Source: Paludibacteraceae bacterium (GTDB taxonomy: Bacteria > Bacteroidota > Bacteroidia > Bacteroidales > Paludibacteraceae). From it: 64,000 nucleotides of DNA. Within the stretch, counting starts at the first letter, position 1. Each line of letters opens with the position of its first letter. Where the stretch lies: positions 62,001 through 126,000 of the forward strand of contig JAFSPA010000012.1 in NCBI GenBank assembly GCA_017443145.1, given 5' to 3'. A program made the position numbers and the translations under genes. Positions 42,403 to 51,332 of the stretch are shown one piece after another. The notes beneath the pieces were generated by a model. That model worked only from the letters and a program-made list of their open reading frames with translations. It searched no databases and was not told where the DNA came from.

Positions 42403-42434
42403 TTTGCAAGTATGCGATTTTTTTTGTAATTTTG
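42403..42434 (+). promoter_or_regulatory. Promoter of nadE-murB-murA
   Basis: TTTG (42403-42406), 20 nt, TAATTTTG (42427-42434); -33 box 25 bp from the divergent one. Confidence 0.8.
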
Positions 42435-42472
42435 TACGCTTTTTTATAGTAAACTGCATTAAATCTGAATAT

Positions 42473-44395
42473 ATGAAGACTAATTTTGGATTTGTTAGAG
42501 TCGCGGCAGCTGTGCCGATGGTGCGCGTGGCTGATTGTGCGTTTAACGTAAAGCAAGTCAAAGAACAAATATCCGAGGCCATGGAAGAAGGTGTAGAAGT
42601 AATCTGTTTTCCCGAGCTCACGGTCACGGGCTACACCTGCGCGGACCTATTCTTCACGCGCCAACTGCAGCAAGATGCGCTGGCAGCATTGGAACAGATT
42701 TGTGACTTCACACGCGGAAAATCAATCATTGTCCTCGTCGGAGGCCCGCTGAAAGTGGATAATAACCTGTTCAACTGCGCGTTTGTCATGACCGATGGCG
42801 AAGTGATTGGTGTGGTGCCGAAGATCAATCTGCCGAACACAGGCGAGTTCTACGAGAAACGCTGGTTCACCAGTGGCCGTTCGATTCGGATGCATGACGG
42901 CAAACCGCGTATCCCTACTATCGAACTATGGTGCGGACAAGTGCCTTTTGGTGTGGATCTGCTCTTTGCGACGCGCAACTATACCTTTGGTATAGAGATC
43001 TGCGAAGACCTTTGGAGTCCGTTGCCTCCTTCAACGCAATTGGCTGTCCAAGGTGCCGAACTCATCTTCAACCTCTCCAGTTCCAACTGCGTCACGGGAA
43101 AGCACGCCTACCGTCGTCAGATGATTGAACAACAATCCGCGCGCGTACACTGTGGATATGTTTATACGAGTTCCGGGGTAGGCGAATCGACAACCGACGT
43201 AGTCTACTCTGGTTCGACCTATATCTGTGAGAATGGCGATTTGCTGGAACAAGGCGAGCGTTTCTGCCGCGAGAGCACTATGGTCATTTCCGAAATAGAT
43301 ATCGAACGCTTACGCATTGACAGAGAGCGCAATACGAACTTTACTAAGGATCAGCACGGCTATTATCGCCAGATTCCTGTTGTGCCATTCGAGGGCGAGC
43401 CTAACTACTCGGAGGCAGCGCATCGTAAGTTCTCCACGACGCCTTTCTTGCCGACAAAGAACGATGCCGACTTCTATGCGGGCGATGTCCTATCCATTCA
43501 GACTTCGGCACTTGCACGGCGCTGGGAGCACACCCACGCAGAGACGATTGTGCTTGGTGTCAGTGGCGGTCTCGACTCGACCTTAGCCCTTTTGGTAGCG
43601 GTGCAGACAGCGGACTTGCTCGGCTACGACCGCTCCCAGATCCTCGGCGTCACCATGCCTGGCTTCGGTACTTCCGGTCGCACGTACCAGAACGCGCTCG
43701 ATCTCATGGAGCAACTCGGCATATCCATTCACGAGATACCCATCCGCGAAATGGCGACGCAGCACTTGCACGACATCGGTCACGACCTCGAGACGCACGA
43801 TATAACTTATGAGAACGCGCAGGCACGCATACGCACGCTCGTACTCATGGACATGGCTAACAAATACAATGGCCTCGTCCTCGGTACAGGTGACATGAGC
43901 GAACTCGCTCTGGGTTGGTGCACCTACAGCGGCGACCAGATGTCGATGTATGGCGTCAATGCAGGTATCCCGAAGACCCTTGTGCGCTTCATGGTTCGTT
44001 ACATCGCCAACAACCTCTTTAACGACGAGACACGCCGCATATTGCTGGATATTGTGGACACGCCTGTTTCGCCCGAACTGCTGCCGACCGACGCGCAAGG
44101 ACAGATTGCGCAGAAGACCGAGGATAAGATTGGTCCGTACGAATTGCATGATTTCTTCATGTATTACTTCCTTCGCTATGGTTTCACGCGCGAGAAGATC
44201 GCTTATATGGCGACACTCGCCTTCGAGGACCAGTATTCCGAAGAGGAGATTATCAAGTGGCTTAACATCTTCATGCATCGTTTCTTCACCCAGCAGTTCA
44301 AACGTTCCTGCATGCCCGATGGACCGAAAGTTGTGCCTGTAGGCCTTTCCCCGCGCGGTGACCTTAGAATGCCTTCCGATATATGCGAGATCTAA
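42473..44395 (+). CDS. nadE: Glutamine-dependent NAD+ synthetase
   Basis: 640-aa two-domain enzyme that makes NAD+ from deamido-NAD+, ATP and glutamine. The N-terminal nitrilase-type glutaminase shows the triad Glu ('CFPELTVTGY'), Lys ('KINLPNTGEFYE') and Cys ('GIEICEDLWSP'). The C-terminal synthetase has the PP-loop 'LGVSGGLDSTLAL' and 'GTGDMSELALGW'. The start is MKTNFGFVR at 42473; upstream in-frame codons run across the tRNA-Glu promoter and are not coding. It overlaps murB by 13 nt. Confidence 0.95.
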   Translation: MKTNFGFVRVAAAVPMVRVADCAFNVKQVKEQISEAMEEGVEVICFPELTVTGYTCADLFFTRQLQQDALAALEQICDFTRGKSIIVLVGGPLKVDNNLFNCAFVMTDGEVIGVVPKINLPNTGEFYEKRWFTSGRSIRMHDGKPRIPTIELWCGQVPFGVDLLFATRNYTFGIEICEDLWSPLPPSTQLAVQGAELIFNLSSSNCVTGKHAYRRQMIEQQSARVHCGYVYTSSGVGESTTDVVYSGSTYICENGDLLEQGERFCRESTMVISEIDIERLRIDRERNTNFTKDQHGYYRQIPVVPFEGEPNYSEAAHRKFSTTPFLPTKNDADFYAGDVLSIQTSALARRWEHTHAETIVLGVSGGLDSTLALLVAVQTADLLGYDRSQILGVTMPGFGTSGRTYQNALDLMEQLGISIHEIPIREMATQHLHDIGHDLETHDITYENAQARIRTLVLMDMANKYNGLVLGTGDMSELALGWCTYSGDQMSMYGVNAGIPKTLVRFMVRYIANNLFNDETRRILLDIVDTPVSPELLPTDAQGQIAQKTEDKIGPYELHDFFMYYFLRYGFTREKIAYMATLAFEDQYSEEEIIKWLNIFMHRFFTQQFKRSCMPDGPKVVPVGLSPRGDLRMPSDICEI

Positions 44396-45315
44396 CCAAC
44401 ATATCACTTCTGCCGTACAACACATTCGGCATTGACGTCAAGGCCAAGCGTTTCATCGAGTACACATCGTTGGACGAACTACGTGACGTGCTCAAAGCCC
44501 ATAAAGGCGAGCAAATCCTTCATATCGGCCAAGGCTCTAACTTGCTGTTTACCAAGGACTTCGACGGTATCATCCTGCATTCCGGTATGGCACGTGCGCG
44601 TTTCCTCGATGATGAAACGGTTGAGGCGCAGAACGGACTCCGTTTGGATGACCTCATCGCCCAGCTCACCGACATGGGCTACTCCGGAATGGAGAAACTG
44701 AGTCTCATTCCAGGTGAGGTAGGGGCTTCCGCGGTACAGAATGTCGGAGCCTATGGCGTCGAGGCAAAAGACGTCATCATCCGCGTCAACACCATAGATA
44801 CACAGACCCTCGAGGACCGCGTCTTCACTAACGAAGAGTGCCGATTTGGCTATCGAGACAGCGCTTTCAAGCACGAACTCAAGGGCCGTTATATCGTCAC
44901 ATCCGTGGTCTACCACGTTACGCCCGGCGAGGCAGCCAAAACGCGCGAGGAAATCATCCAAACCCGTATGGCCAAGCTCCCGACAGTGGGCGAAGTGGGC
45001 AGTGCCGGCTCTTTCTTCATGAACCCGTTCGTGCCCGAACAGCAAGCTGACGAACTGCTCAAACAATACCCCGAAATGCCGCATTTCCCCTCGCCGCAAG
45101 GCGTTAAGATCCCGGCTGCATGGCTTATCGAACAATGTGGTCTCAAAGGCCAAACCCTCGGTGGCGCGCAGGTCTGGCAAAAACAGCCGCTGGTAATCGT
45201 CAACGCCACTGGCAACGCCAAGCCCGAAGACATCATCAACCTCGCCAAACTCGTTTCTGACAGCGTCTTCGAGCGCTTTAACATACGTATTAACCCCGAA
45301 GTAAATTACATCTAA
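44383..45315 (+). CDS. murB: UDP-N-acetylmuramate dehydrogenase MurB
   Basis: 310-aa FAD enzyme that reduces UDP-GlcNAc-enolpyruvate to UDP-MurNAc. FAD-binding 'LHIGQGSNLLF', 'LSLIPGEVGASAVQNVGAYGVE', and the proton-donor serine in 'VGSAGSFFMNPF'. It follows nadE with an overlap and precedes murA, the enzyme of the preceding step, by 1 nt, so two successive peptidoglycan steps are co-translated. Confidence 0.95.
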   Translation: MRDLTNISLLPYNTFGIDVKAKRFIEYTSLDELRDVLKAHKGEQILHIGQGSNLLFTKDFDGIILHSGMARARFLDDETVEAQNGLRLDDLIAQLTDMGYSGMEKLSLIPGEVGASAVQNVGAYGVEAKDVIIRVNTIDTQTLEDRVFTNEECRFGYRDSAFKHELKGRYIVTSVVYHVTPGEAAKTREEIIQTRMAKLPTVGEVGSAGSFFMNPFVPEQQADELLKQYPEMPHFPSPQGVKIPAAWLIEQCGLKGQTLGGAQVWQKQPLVIVNATGNAKPEDIINLAKLVSDSVFERFNIRINPEVNYI

Positions 45316-45316
45316 T

Positions 45317-46627
45317 ATGGCAAGTTTTATCGTAGAAGGTGGACATAAACTCCACGGCAGTATTACCCCGTGTGGCGCAAAGAACGAGGCGCTGCAAGTC
45401 CTCTGCGCGGTCGTTTTGACCAAGCAGGAGGTTATCATCCGCAATCTGCCCGACATCCTCGACGTCAATAACCTCATCGACCTGCTCGCGGCTATGGGAG
45501 TGCAGGTCACGCGCCTCGAGAAAGGTGTCGTCAAGTTCTGCGCGGCCAACCTCGACAAGACCTTCCTCAATAGTGCCGATTTCCTCAAACGCTGCAATAA
45601 ACTGCGCGGTTCGGTCATGCTCATTGGCCCGTTATTAGCGCGTTTGGGCGAGGTCACATACGCCAAACCCGGAGGCGATAAAATAGGTCGTCGCCGTCTC
45701 GATACCCATTTCCAAGGCATGGCCAACCTCGGCGCACAGTTCGTTTACGAAAAGGATAAACTGGCTTATCGCTTCACGACTCCGAACGGTCTCAACGGCA
45801 CCTATATGCTGCTCGACGAAGCCTCCGTTACCGGCACCGCGAACATCCTTATGGCAGCGGTAATGGCCAAGGGAACGACCACCATCTACAACGCGGCCTG
45901 CGAACCGTATCTTCAGCAGTTGTGCAAGATGCTCAACGCCATGGGCGCAAAAATCAGCGGAGTAGGGTCCAACCTCCTCACGATTGAAGGCGTGTCCGAA
46001 CTCAACGGCACCGACCACACGCTTTTACCTGATATGATTGAAGTCGGCTCCTTCATCGGAATGGCGGCCATCACAGGCTCCGAACTGACCATTAAGAACG
46101 TGTCTATCAAGGACTTAGGTATTATCCCTGAGTCCTTCCGCCGTCTGGGTGTCAAGGTCGAAGAACGGGGTGATGACCTCTATATCCCCGCGCAGGAACA
46201 CTATCAAATCGAGTCGTTCCTTGACGGTTCGATCCTCACTGTCGCCGATGCCCCTTGGCCGGGACTCACGCCTGACCTGCTCTCTGTCATCCTCGTCGTA
46301 GCAACCCAAGCGCAGGGCTCCGTGCTCATCCACCAAAAAATGTTCGAGTCGCGCCTGTTCTTTGTCGATAAGCTCATAGACATGGGCGCACAAATCATAC
46401 TCTGTGACCCGCATAGAGCCGTAGTCATTGGCCACGACCATAAGATGAAACTCCGCAAGAACAACATGACTTCACCCGATATCCGCGCAGGTATTGCGAT
46501 GCTCATTGCCGCTATGTCCGCCGAGGGGAAGTCCCGCATCGACCACATCGACCAGATCGACCGTGGCTACGAGAACATCGAAGGCCGCCTCAACGCCATC
46601 GGTGCTAAAATTGTTAGAGAGGATTAA
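45317..46627 (+). CDS. murA: UDP-GlcNAc 1-carboxyvinyltransferase MurA
   Basis: 436-aa enzyme that transfers enolpyruvate from PEP to UDP-GlcNAc. Lys22 in 'CGAKNEAL' is conserved. The active-site loop reads 'KPGGDKIGRR': Asp121 stands where E. coli has Cys115, the residue attacked by fosfomycin. Known Cys-to-Asp variants stay active and resist the drug, so intrinsic fosfomycin resistance at the target is expected. Last gene of the nadE-murB-murA run; an 11-bp tandem array follows. Confidence 0.94.
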   Translation: MASFIVEGGHKLHGSITPCGAKNEALQVLCAVVLTKQEVIIRNLPDILDVNNLIDLLAAMGVQVTRLEKGVVKFCAANLDKTFLNSADFLKRCNKLRGSVMLIGPLLARLGEVTYAKPGGDKIGRRRLDTHFQGMANLGAQFVYEKDKLAYRFTTPNGLNGTYMLLDEASVTGTANILMAAVMAKGTTTIYNAACEPYLQQLCKMLNAMGAKISGVGSNLLTIEGVSELNGTDHTLLPDMIEVGSFIGMAAITGSELTIKNVSIKDLGIIPESFRRLGVKVEERGDDLYIPAQEHYQIESFLDGSILTVADAPWPGLTPDLLSVILVVATQAQGSVLIHQKMFESRLFFVDKLIDMGAQIILCDPHRAVVIGHDHKMKLRKNNMTSPDIRAGIAMLIAAMSAEGKSRIDHIDQIDRGYENIEGRLNAIGAKIVRED

Positions 46628-46702
46628 TTAGTTCACTTGCAAAGAAATGTTTATAAAATATGTATCTCTACCAAAGACTAACCCCATCCCCTCCCGCTCC
46701 CC

Positions 46703-46757
46703 ACGATAGATATACGATAGATACACGATAGATATACGTTAGATACACGATAGATAA
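46703..46757. repeat. Tandem array, 11-bp unit, five copies
   Basis: Five contiguous 11-bp units with consensus ACGATAGATAY. The last base alternates T and C between units 1-4, and unit 4 has one change (ACGTTAGATAC). It lies between murA and the next gene, ending 29 bp before the ATG at 46787. Confidence 0.93.
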
Positions 46758-46786
46758 AGCTAACTTAAGTATAACTGAGAGATAAC

Positions 46787-47137
46787 ATGGCAAAAGTAAT
46801 TCCAGCAACACCTTTTGAAAGTCTTAGCGGCAAGCTTTCCGCTAACGAACATATTGTAATGCGCGTGCGCAATGGCAAGATGCATGCTTATGCAATCCAA
46901 AATCCTTATAAAGGTCCGCTTGCAGAGAGCCGTAAACGAGCTATAGCCTCCTTTGCTCAAGCCGTCACGCAGGCCAAAACCGAGATGTCCAATCCCGACC
47001 GCTTGGCCTACTGGCAGCAGCAATATGCCCAATACCGTGCTGAAATAAGCAAGCACGCACCCGCACAGGGCACAAAAACATATTCCACACTCCGCGGCTA
47101 CATCATCGCCCAACTAGCTAAACATGCCGACGAATGA
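46787..47137 (+). CDS. Small hypothetical protein
   Basis: 116 aa, soluble and basic, with no family I recognise. The N-terminal part contains 'GKLSANEHIVMRVRNGKMHAY' as a likely beta-rich piece; residues ~45-100 look helical with many Gln, Ala and Lys ('RKRAIASFAQAVTQAKTEM'). Real because it is codon-like throughout and overlaps dsbD by the ATGA junction. No promoter of the TAnnTTTG kind is visible; the tandem array sits directly upstream. Confidence 0.7.
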   Translation: MAKVIPATPFESLSGKLSANEHIVMRVRNGKMHAYAIQNPYKGPLAESRKRAIASFAQAVTQAKTEMSNPDRLAYWQQQYAQYRAEISKHAPAQGTKTYSTLRGYIIAQLAKHADE

Positions 47138-48690
47138 AACGCCTACTAACCATATTATTATGCCTCTTCCCATTGCTGGTGCAGGCTCAGGTGCTTCAGC
47201 CCGTGAAGTGGAGCGGGGAGCAAGTCGGTGATAGCGTGCGACTTACGGCGACTATCGAACCCGGTTGGCATATGACACTTATCTCCATCGGCGACGAGTC
47301 CATCGGAGAGGAATTTGCCGATACATATACCATTACCCTTGCGCAAGCCTTGCCTATCCGTTACAACGCTTGCGATGACCAAACCTGCACGTCTCCGGAA
47401 ATATGGGAATATCAATCATCATTAAGCGAAGCGTCACCAATGAGTTCGGGCACCGAACGCTCATTACTTATTATTTTCCTATTAGGCTTATTAGGCGGCT
47501 TTATGGCCATCTTCACCCCCTGTGTCTGGCCGATTATCCCGATGACCGTTTCCTTCTTCCTCAAGAAAGGCGGCGGAGCGAAAGATGCTATCCTCTATGG
47601 CTTGAGTATCGTCATTATCTATGTCGGTCTGGGTCTGCTTATTACGGTCATCTTTGGTGCTTCTGCCCTTAATGCCCTATCAACCAATGCAATAGTCAAT
47701 CTCTTCTTCTTTGCGTTATTGGTTGTCTTTGCATTGTCCTTCTTTGGCTTGTTTGAGATAACTTTGCCTGATTCATGGTCAACCGCCTTGGATAACAAAG
47801 CCCGTGCAACAGGCGGTTTCCTCAGTATATTGCTTATGGCTTTCACGCTGGTGATAGTCTCTTTCTCTTGTACGGGACCGATTATCGGAACACTTCTTGT
47901 CGAAGCAGCAGGACAATCGCTTCTGGCACCAGCGATAGGTATGCTTGGCTTTGCAATAGCACTTGCTCTGCCTTTTGCCCTGTTTGCTATGTTCCCGAAC
48001 TGGATGAAACAACTGCCTAAGTCCGGCGATTGGATGAAGTCCTTCAAAGTAACTTTGGCCTTTATCGAACTGGCTCTCTCGCTCAAGTTCCTCAGCGTCG
48101 CAGACTTGGCGTACGGGTGGGGTATATTACCTCGCTGGCTCTTTATCGCCCTGTGGATTGCATGTTTCGCAGGACTTGGCATCTATCTCATCCGCAAGTC
48201 TTGGCTCGGCAAAACATTGGCGGTTATCTCCTTTGCCTTTGCCGCATACCTTGTTCCCGGACTCTGGGGAGCTCCTGTCAAAGTCATTGCCGCTTTTGCT
48301 CCGCCAATGCCTGTTGAGGAACGCGAAGTATTTTATGATTACGAAGAAGGACTTGCTTTTGCCAAACAGGTCAACAAGCCCATACTCCTTGATTTTACAG
48401 GTTATGGCTGCGTGAACTGCCGCAAGATGGAGGCTTATGTCATCTCCAACGACTCTGTGCAATCCCGCTTGCAAAACTACGTCATCATCACCCTCTATGT
48501 GGATGATAAACAGGACAAAGATGCTGATGGCGAAAGCGAAGGCAACGAGAACTCACGCTTACAACGCGAACAATACGGCTCCAACGCGCAGCCGTACTAT
48601 ATACAACTATCCCCGCATGGCGAGAAGATTAGCGAGCCGTACGCCTTCTCCGTCAAGGTGGATGACTTTATTAACTGGCTCAAATATTAA
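47134..48690 (+). CDS. dsbD: Thiol:disulfide interchange protein DsbD-like
   Basis: 518-aa inner-membrane reductase that moves electrons from cytoplasmic thioredoxin to the periplasm. Signal peptide, then an N-terminal periplasmic domain with 'CDDQTCTSPE' (both cysteines kept, residues ~81-86). About eight membrane segments follow (~residues 108-400), with cysteines in 'FTPCVWPIIPM' and 'FSCTGPIIG'. A C-terminal thioredoxin-like domain carries 'GYGCVNCRKMEAYV'. All three Cys pairs needed for the relay are present. Coupled to the small upstream gene. Confidence 0.92.
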   Translation: MKRLLTILLCLFPLLVQAQVLQPVKWSGEQVGDSVRLTATIEPGWHMTLISIGDESIGEEFADTYTITLAQALPIRYNACDDQTCTSPEIWEYQSSLSEASPMSSGTERSLLIIFLLGLLGGFMAIFTPCVWPIIPMTVSFFLKKGGGAKDAILYGLSIVIIYVGLGLLITVIFGASALNALSTNAIVNLFFFALLVVFALSFFGLFEITLPDSWSTALDNKARATGGFLSILLMAFTLVIVSFSCTGPIIGTLLVEAAGQSLLAPAIGMLGFAIALALPFALFAMFPNWMKQLPKSGDWMKSFKVTLAFIELALSLKFLSVADLAYGWGILPRWLFIALWIACFAGLGIYLIRKSWLGKTLAVISFAFAAYLVPGLWGAPVKVIAAFAPPMPVEEREVFYDYEEGLAFAKQVNKPILLDFTGYGCVNCRKMEAYVISNDSVQSRLQNYVIITLYVDDKQDKDADGESEGNENSRLQREQYGSNAQPYYIQLSPHGEKISEPYAFSVKVDDFINWLKY

Positions 48691-48727
48691 GAAAAGTGGC
48701 TTTTTTTTGCACAAACTGACTTTTTTT

Positions 48728-48759
48728 CTTGTGCATGTAAAAAACTTTTAGTACTTTTG
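48728..48759 (+). promoter_or_regulatory. Promoter of DUF349-ftsE operon
   Basis: CTTG (48728-48731), 20 nt, TACTTTTG (48752-48759); ATG at 48799. Confidence 0.8.
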
Positions 48760-48798
48760 CAGCCGAATTATGTACATCGCTGAAAGGCGTCTCTTATT

Positions 48799-50265
48799 AT
48801 GGCAAACGAAAAACAAGCGCTCGTGGACGAGCTGAAATCTCTGCTTGAGCAGAATGTAACGGAAGTAAAGGACAAAGTGGAAGGGCTGAAGACACAGTTC
48901 TACCGCCAGTATCATGAAGAGCAAGCGGCATTGAAAGCGGCAGCGGAAGAGGCTGCAGCTGCTGCCGGTGAAGTGCTGGAGAACTGGCAGCCGAAACTGG
49001 ATGAGGTGGAGCAGCAGTTCCGCGAGTTACTGAATGCATACAAGGCTAAGCGTGCGGAAGTAGCGAAGCAGATTGAGGAGGAACAGGCACAAAACCTCCT
49101 GCGAAAGGAGAATATCCTGGAACAAATGCGTACAATGGCGGAAGCCGAGACGGCTGATGTGATGGATAACCTCAAGAAGATGAAAGAACTGCAGGCTGAG
49201 TGGAAGACAATTGGTGCTGTTCCTGCGCCCAAAGCCCAAGAGGTATGGAAGAAATACCAGCAGTATCAAGAGCAGTTCTACGACTTGGTAAAGATTAATA
49301 TCGAGCTGCGCGACCTGGACTTCAAGAAGAATCTGGAGATGAAGACGCTGCTGTGCGAAGCTGCAGAGAAGCTGAAAGAGAATAAGAATATCGTAGAAGC
49401 AAGTCGTGCGCTGCAACAACTGCATGACGAGTGGGCAGAAATCGGTCCTGTGGCGCGCGAGTTGCGCGAAGACCTGTGGAATCGCTTCAAAGAGGCTTCG
49501 TCAGCAATCAATAAGAAGCATCAGGCGTACTTCGACGAGTTGCACGCAAAAGAGGCCGAGAACCTTGAGAAGAAACAGGCTATCATCGCTAAACTACGCG
49601 AGATAGACTATGCTTCCTTCAAATCGAATAAGCAGTGGGACAAGGCCTTAGAGACGGTGCAAGCCTTGCAAGCCGAGTGGCGTACAATTGGTTTTGCGCC
49701 GAAGAAACAGAACCAGGCTATCTACGACGAGTATCGTGGCGTGTGCGAGGAGTTCTTCAAAGCCAAGAGTGCATACTACAAGACGATGAGAGATGTGTTC
49801 TCGGAGAACTTAGCAAAGAAGCGTGCGCTGATAGAAAAAGCCGAGGCACTCAAAGACAGCGAAGCATGGGCTGAGACGAGTGCGGCGCTGATGGAACTGC
49901 AGAAAGAGTGGAAGACCATAGGCCCGGTAGCTCGCAAATACAGCGACGAGATATGGAAAAAATTCACGGCGACCTGCGACGAGTTCTTCAATCGTAAGCG
50001 TGAGGCTGTCAAAGAGACGCGCAACGAGCGTCATCGTGCTCGCGGCGAACGGGTGATGGCAAGCGGCGACCGCGATAAACTCGTACGTATGTACCAGAAT
50101 CTGCAACAGGAGATAAAGACGGCGGAGAATAATATTCTGTTCTTTACGGGTAAATCTAAGTCTGGAAATAAACTCGTTGAGGATATGCAGAAGAAGATTG
50201 ACGGACTCCGCAAACAACTGCAAGAGCTCGAAGACAAAATCAATGAGTTGGATGCCGCTGAATGA
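48799..50265 (+). CDS. DUF349-repeat coiled-coil protein
   Basis: 488 aa, highly charged and almost fully helical. At least four DUF349 modules can be seen through the recurring 'LQxEWKTIGxVxxK' and 'FFxxKxxYYK'-type phrases ('MKELQAEWKTIGAVP', 'LQQLHDEWAEIGPV', 'LQAEWRTIGFAP', 'LMELQKEWKTIGPVA'). The C-terminal ~60 residues form a further coiled coil. The family's function is not settled; links to cell envelope or stress have been proposed. It overlaps ftsE by 4 nt. Confidence 0.87.
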   Translation: MANEKQALVDELKSLLEQNVTEVKDKVEGLKTQFYRQYHEEQAALKAAAEEAAAAAGEVLENWQPKLDEVEQQFRELLNAYKAKRAEVAKQIEEEQAQNLLRKENILEQMRTMAEAETADVMDNLKKMKELQAEWKTIGAVPAPKAQEVWKKYQQYQEQFYDLVKINIELRDLDFKKNLEMKTLLCEAAEKLKENKNIVEASRALQQLHDEWAEIGPVARELREDLWNRFKEASSAINKKHQAYFDELHAKEAENLEKKQAIIAKLREIDYASFKSNKQWDKALETVQALQAEWRTIGFAPKKQNQAIYDEYRGVCEEFFKAKSAYYKTMRDVFSENLAKKRALIEKAEALKDSEAWAETSAALMELQKEWKTIGPVARKYSDEIWKKFTATCDEFFNRKREAVKETRNERHRARGERVMASGDRDKLVRMYQNLQQEIKTAENNILFFTGKSKSGNKLVEDMQKKIDGLRKQLQELEDKINELDAAE

Positions 50266-50930
50266 GTGAATTAATCAAATACGAAGGAGTAGAGTTGCGT
50301 CAGGCAGAGCAAATCGTGCTGAACGATGTGAGTCTGACGATAGGAAGTGGAGAGTTTGTGTACCTGCTTGGTAAAGTAGGTTCGGGCAAATCCACTTTCA
50401 TGAAATCGCTCTACGGCGAGATCCCAATCGCGGCGGGACAGGCACAGGTGCTGGATTATGACATGAACAAAATCCGTCGTCGCCGTTTGCCTTATTTGCG
50501 TCGTCGCATAGGTATCGTCTTCCAAGACTATCAGCTGCTCACGGACCGTTCGGTGGAAGAGAATCTGCTATTTGTGCTTAAAGCTACAGGCTGGAAGAAT
50601 AAGCGGATTATGAAGGATCACGTGCTGGAGATACTCAAACAGGTGGGAATGGACAAGAAGGCGTATAAGATGCCTCATCAGTTATCAGGCGGCGAGCAAC
50701 AACGTGTGGTGATTGCACGTGCGTTACTGAATTCACCTGAGATAATCCTTGCCGATGAGCCGACAGGCAATCTGGACCCGGAGACGGGCGCAGAAATCAT
50801 GGAACTGCTGTATTCGATTAGTAAAGCAGGAATGTGCGTCGTTCTGTCCACGCACAATGTGATTTGGCCGGAACGTTTTCCGGGAAGACGTTTGTTATTT
50901 GAGAACGGACAAATAAGCGAGAGCAAATAA
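50262..50930 (+). CDS. ftsE: FtsE-like ABC ATPase
   Basis: 222-aa ATPase that pairs with FtsX to activate cell-wall hydrolases at the division site. Walker A 'GKVGSGKSTF', Q-loop 'IVFQDYQLL', signature 'LSGGEQQRV', Walker B 'IILADEPTGNLD' and switch His in 'STHN'. No ftsX is adjacent, so the partner must be elsewhere. The last 36 nt overlap the convergent sufE. LolD-type function is possible but the sequence favours FtsE. Confidence 0.88.
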   Translation: MSELIKYEGVELRQAEQIVLNDVSLTIGSGEFVYLLGKVGSGKSTFMKSLYGEIPIAAGQAQVLDYDMNKIRRRRLPYLRRRIGIVFQDYQLLTDRSVEENLLFVLKATGWKNKRIMKDHVLEILKQVGMDKKAYKMPHQLSGGEQQRVVIARALLNSPEIILADEPTGNLDPETGAEIMELLYSISKAGMCVVLSTHNVIWPERFPGRRLLFENGQISESK

Positions 50931-51332
50931 GCGCATCTGCTTAAGCATTGCTACAACACCGTTATTACGTGTAGGAGATAGATGCTCCTGAAGACCGATT
51001 TTGTCGATGAAGTATAAATCTGCATCGACAATTTCTTTTGGTGCATGTCCACTTAAGACTTTAATAAGCAACGCGACAATGCCTCTAACGAGCAGAGCAT
51101 CGGAATCGCCGTGGAAGATGACGATAGGCTGATTTGGATTGGTTCGGTCGAGTTCAGCCGTCAGCCAGACTTTAGATTGGCAACCGTCAATGAGGTTATT
51201 GTCTGTTTTATCGGCTTCGGGAAGAGTAGGTAAGTTCTTGCCGTAGTCGATGATAAGTTCGTAGCGATCCACCCAGTCGTCCAGGAAGGTGAACTCTTCT
51301 ATTATTTCGTCTTGAAGTTGATTAATTGCCAT
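50895..51332 (-). CDS. sufE: SufE-family sulfur acceptor
   Basis: 145-aa protein that accepts sulfane sulfur from the cysteine desulfurase SufS for Fe-S cluster assembly. The N-terminal 'QDEIIEEFTFLDDWVDRYE' and the acceptor cysteine in 'LIDGCQSKVWL' (Cys50) are clear. Its start overlaps aroK by 31 nt and its end overlaps ftsE by 36 nt. Confidence 0.92.
   Translation of the reverse strand: MAINQLQDEIIEEFTFLDDWVDRYELIIDYGKNLPTLPEADKTDNNLIDGCQSKVWLTAELDRTNPNQPIVIFHGDSDALLVRGIVALLIKVLSGHAPKEIVDADLYFIDKIGLQEHLSPTRNNGVVAMLKQMRLFALAYLSVLK

Noticed and set aside
44479..45726. 415-codon minus-strand ORF opposite murB and the start of murA
   Set aside because: Antisense of two clearly recognised genes; no promoter or domain.
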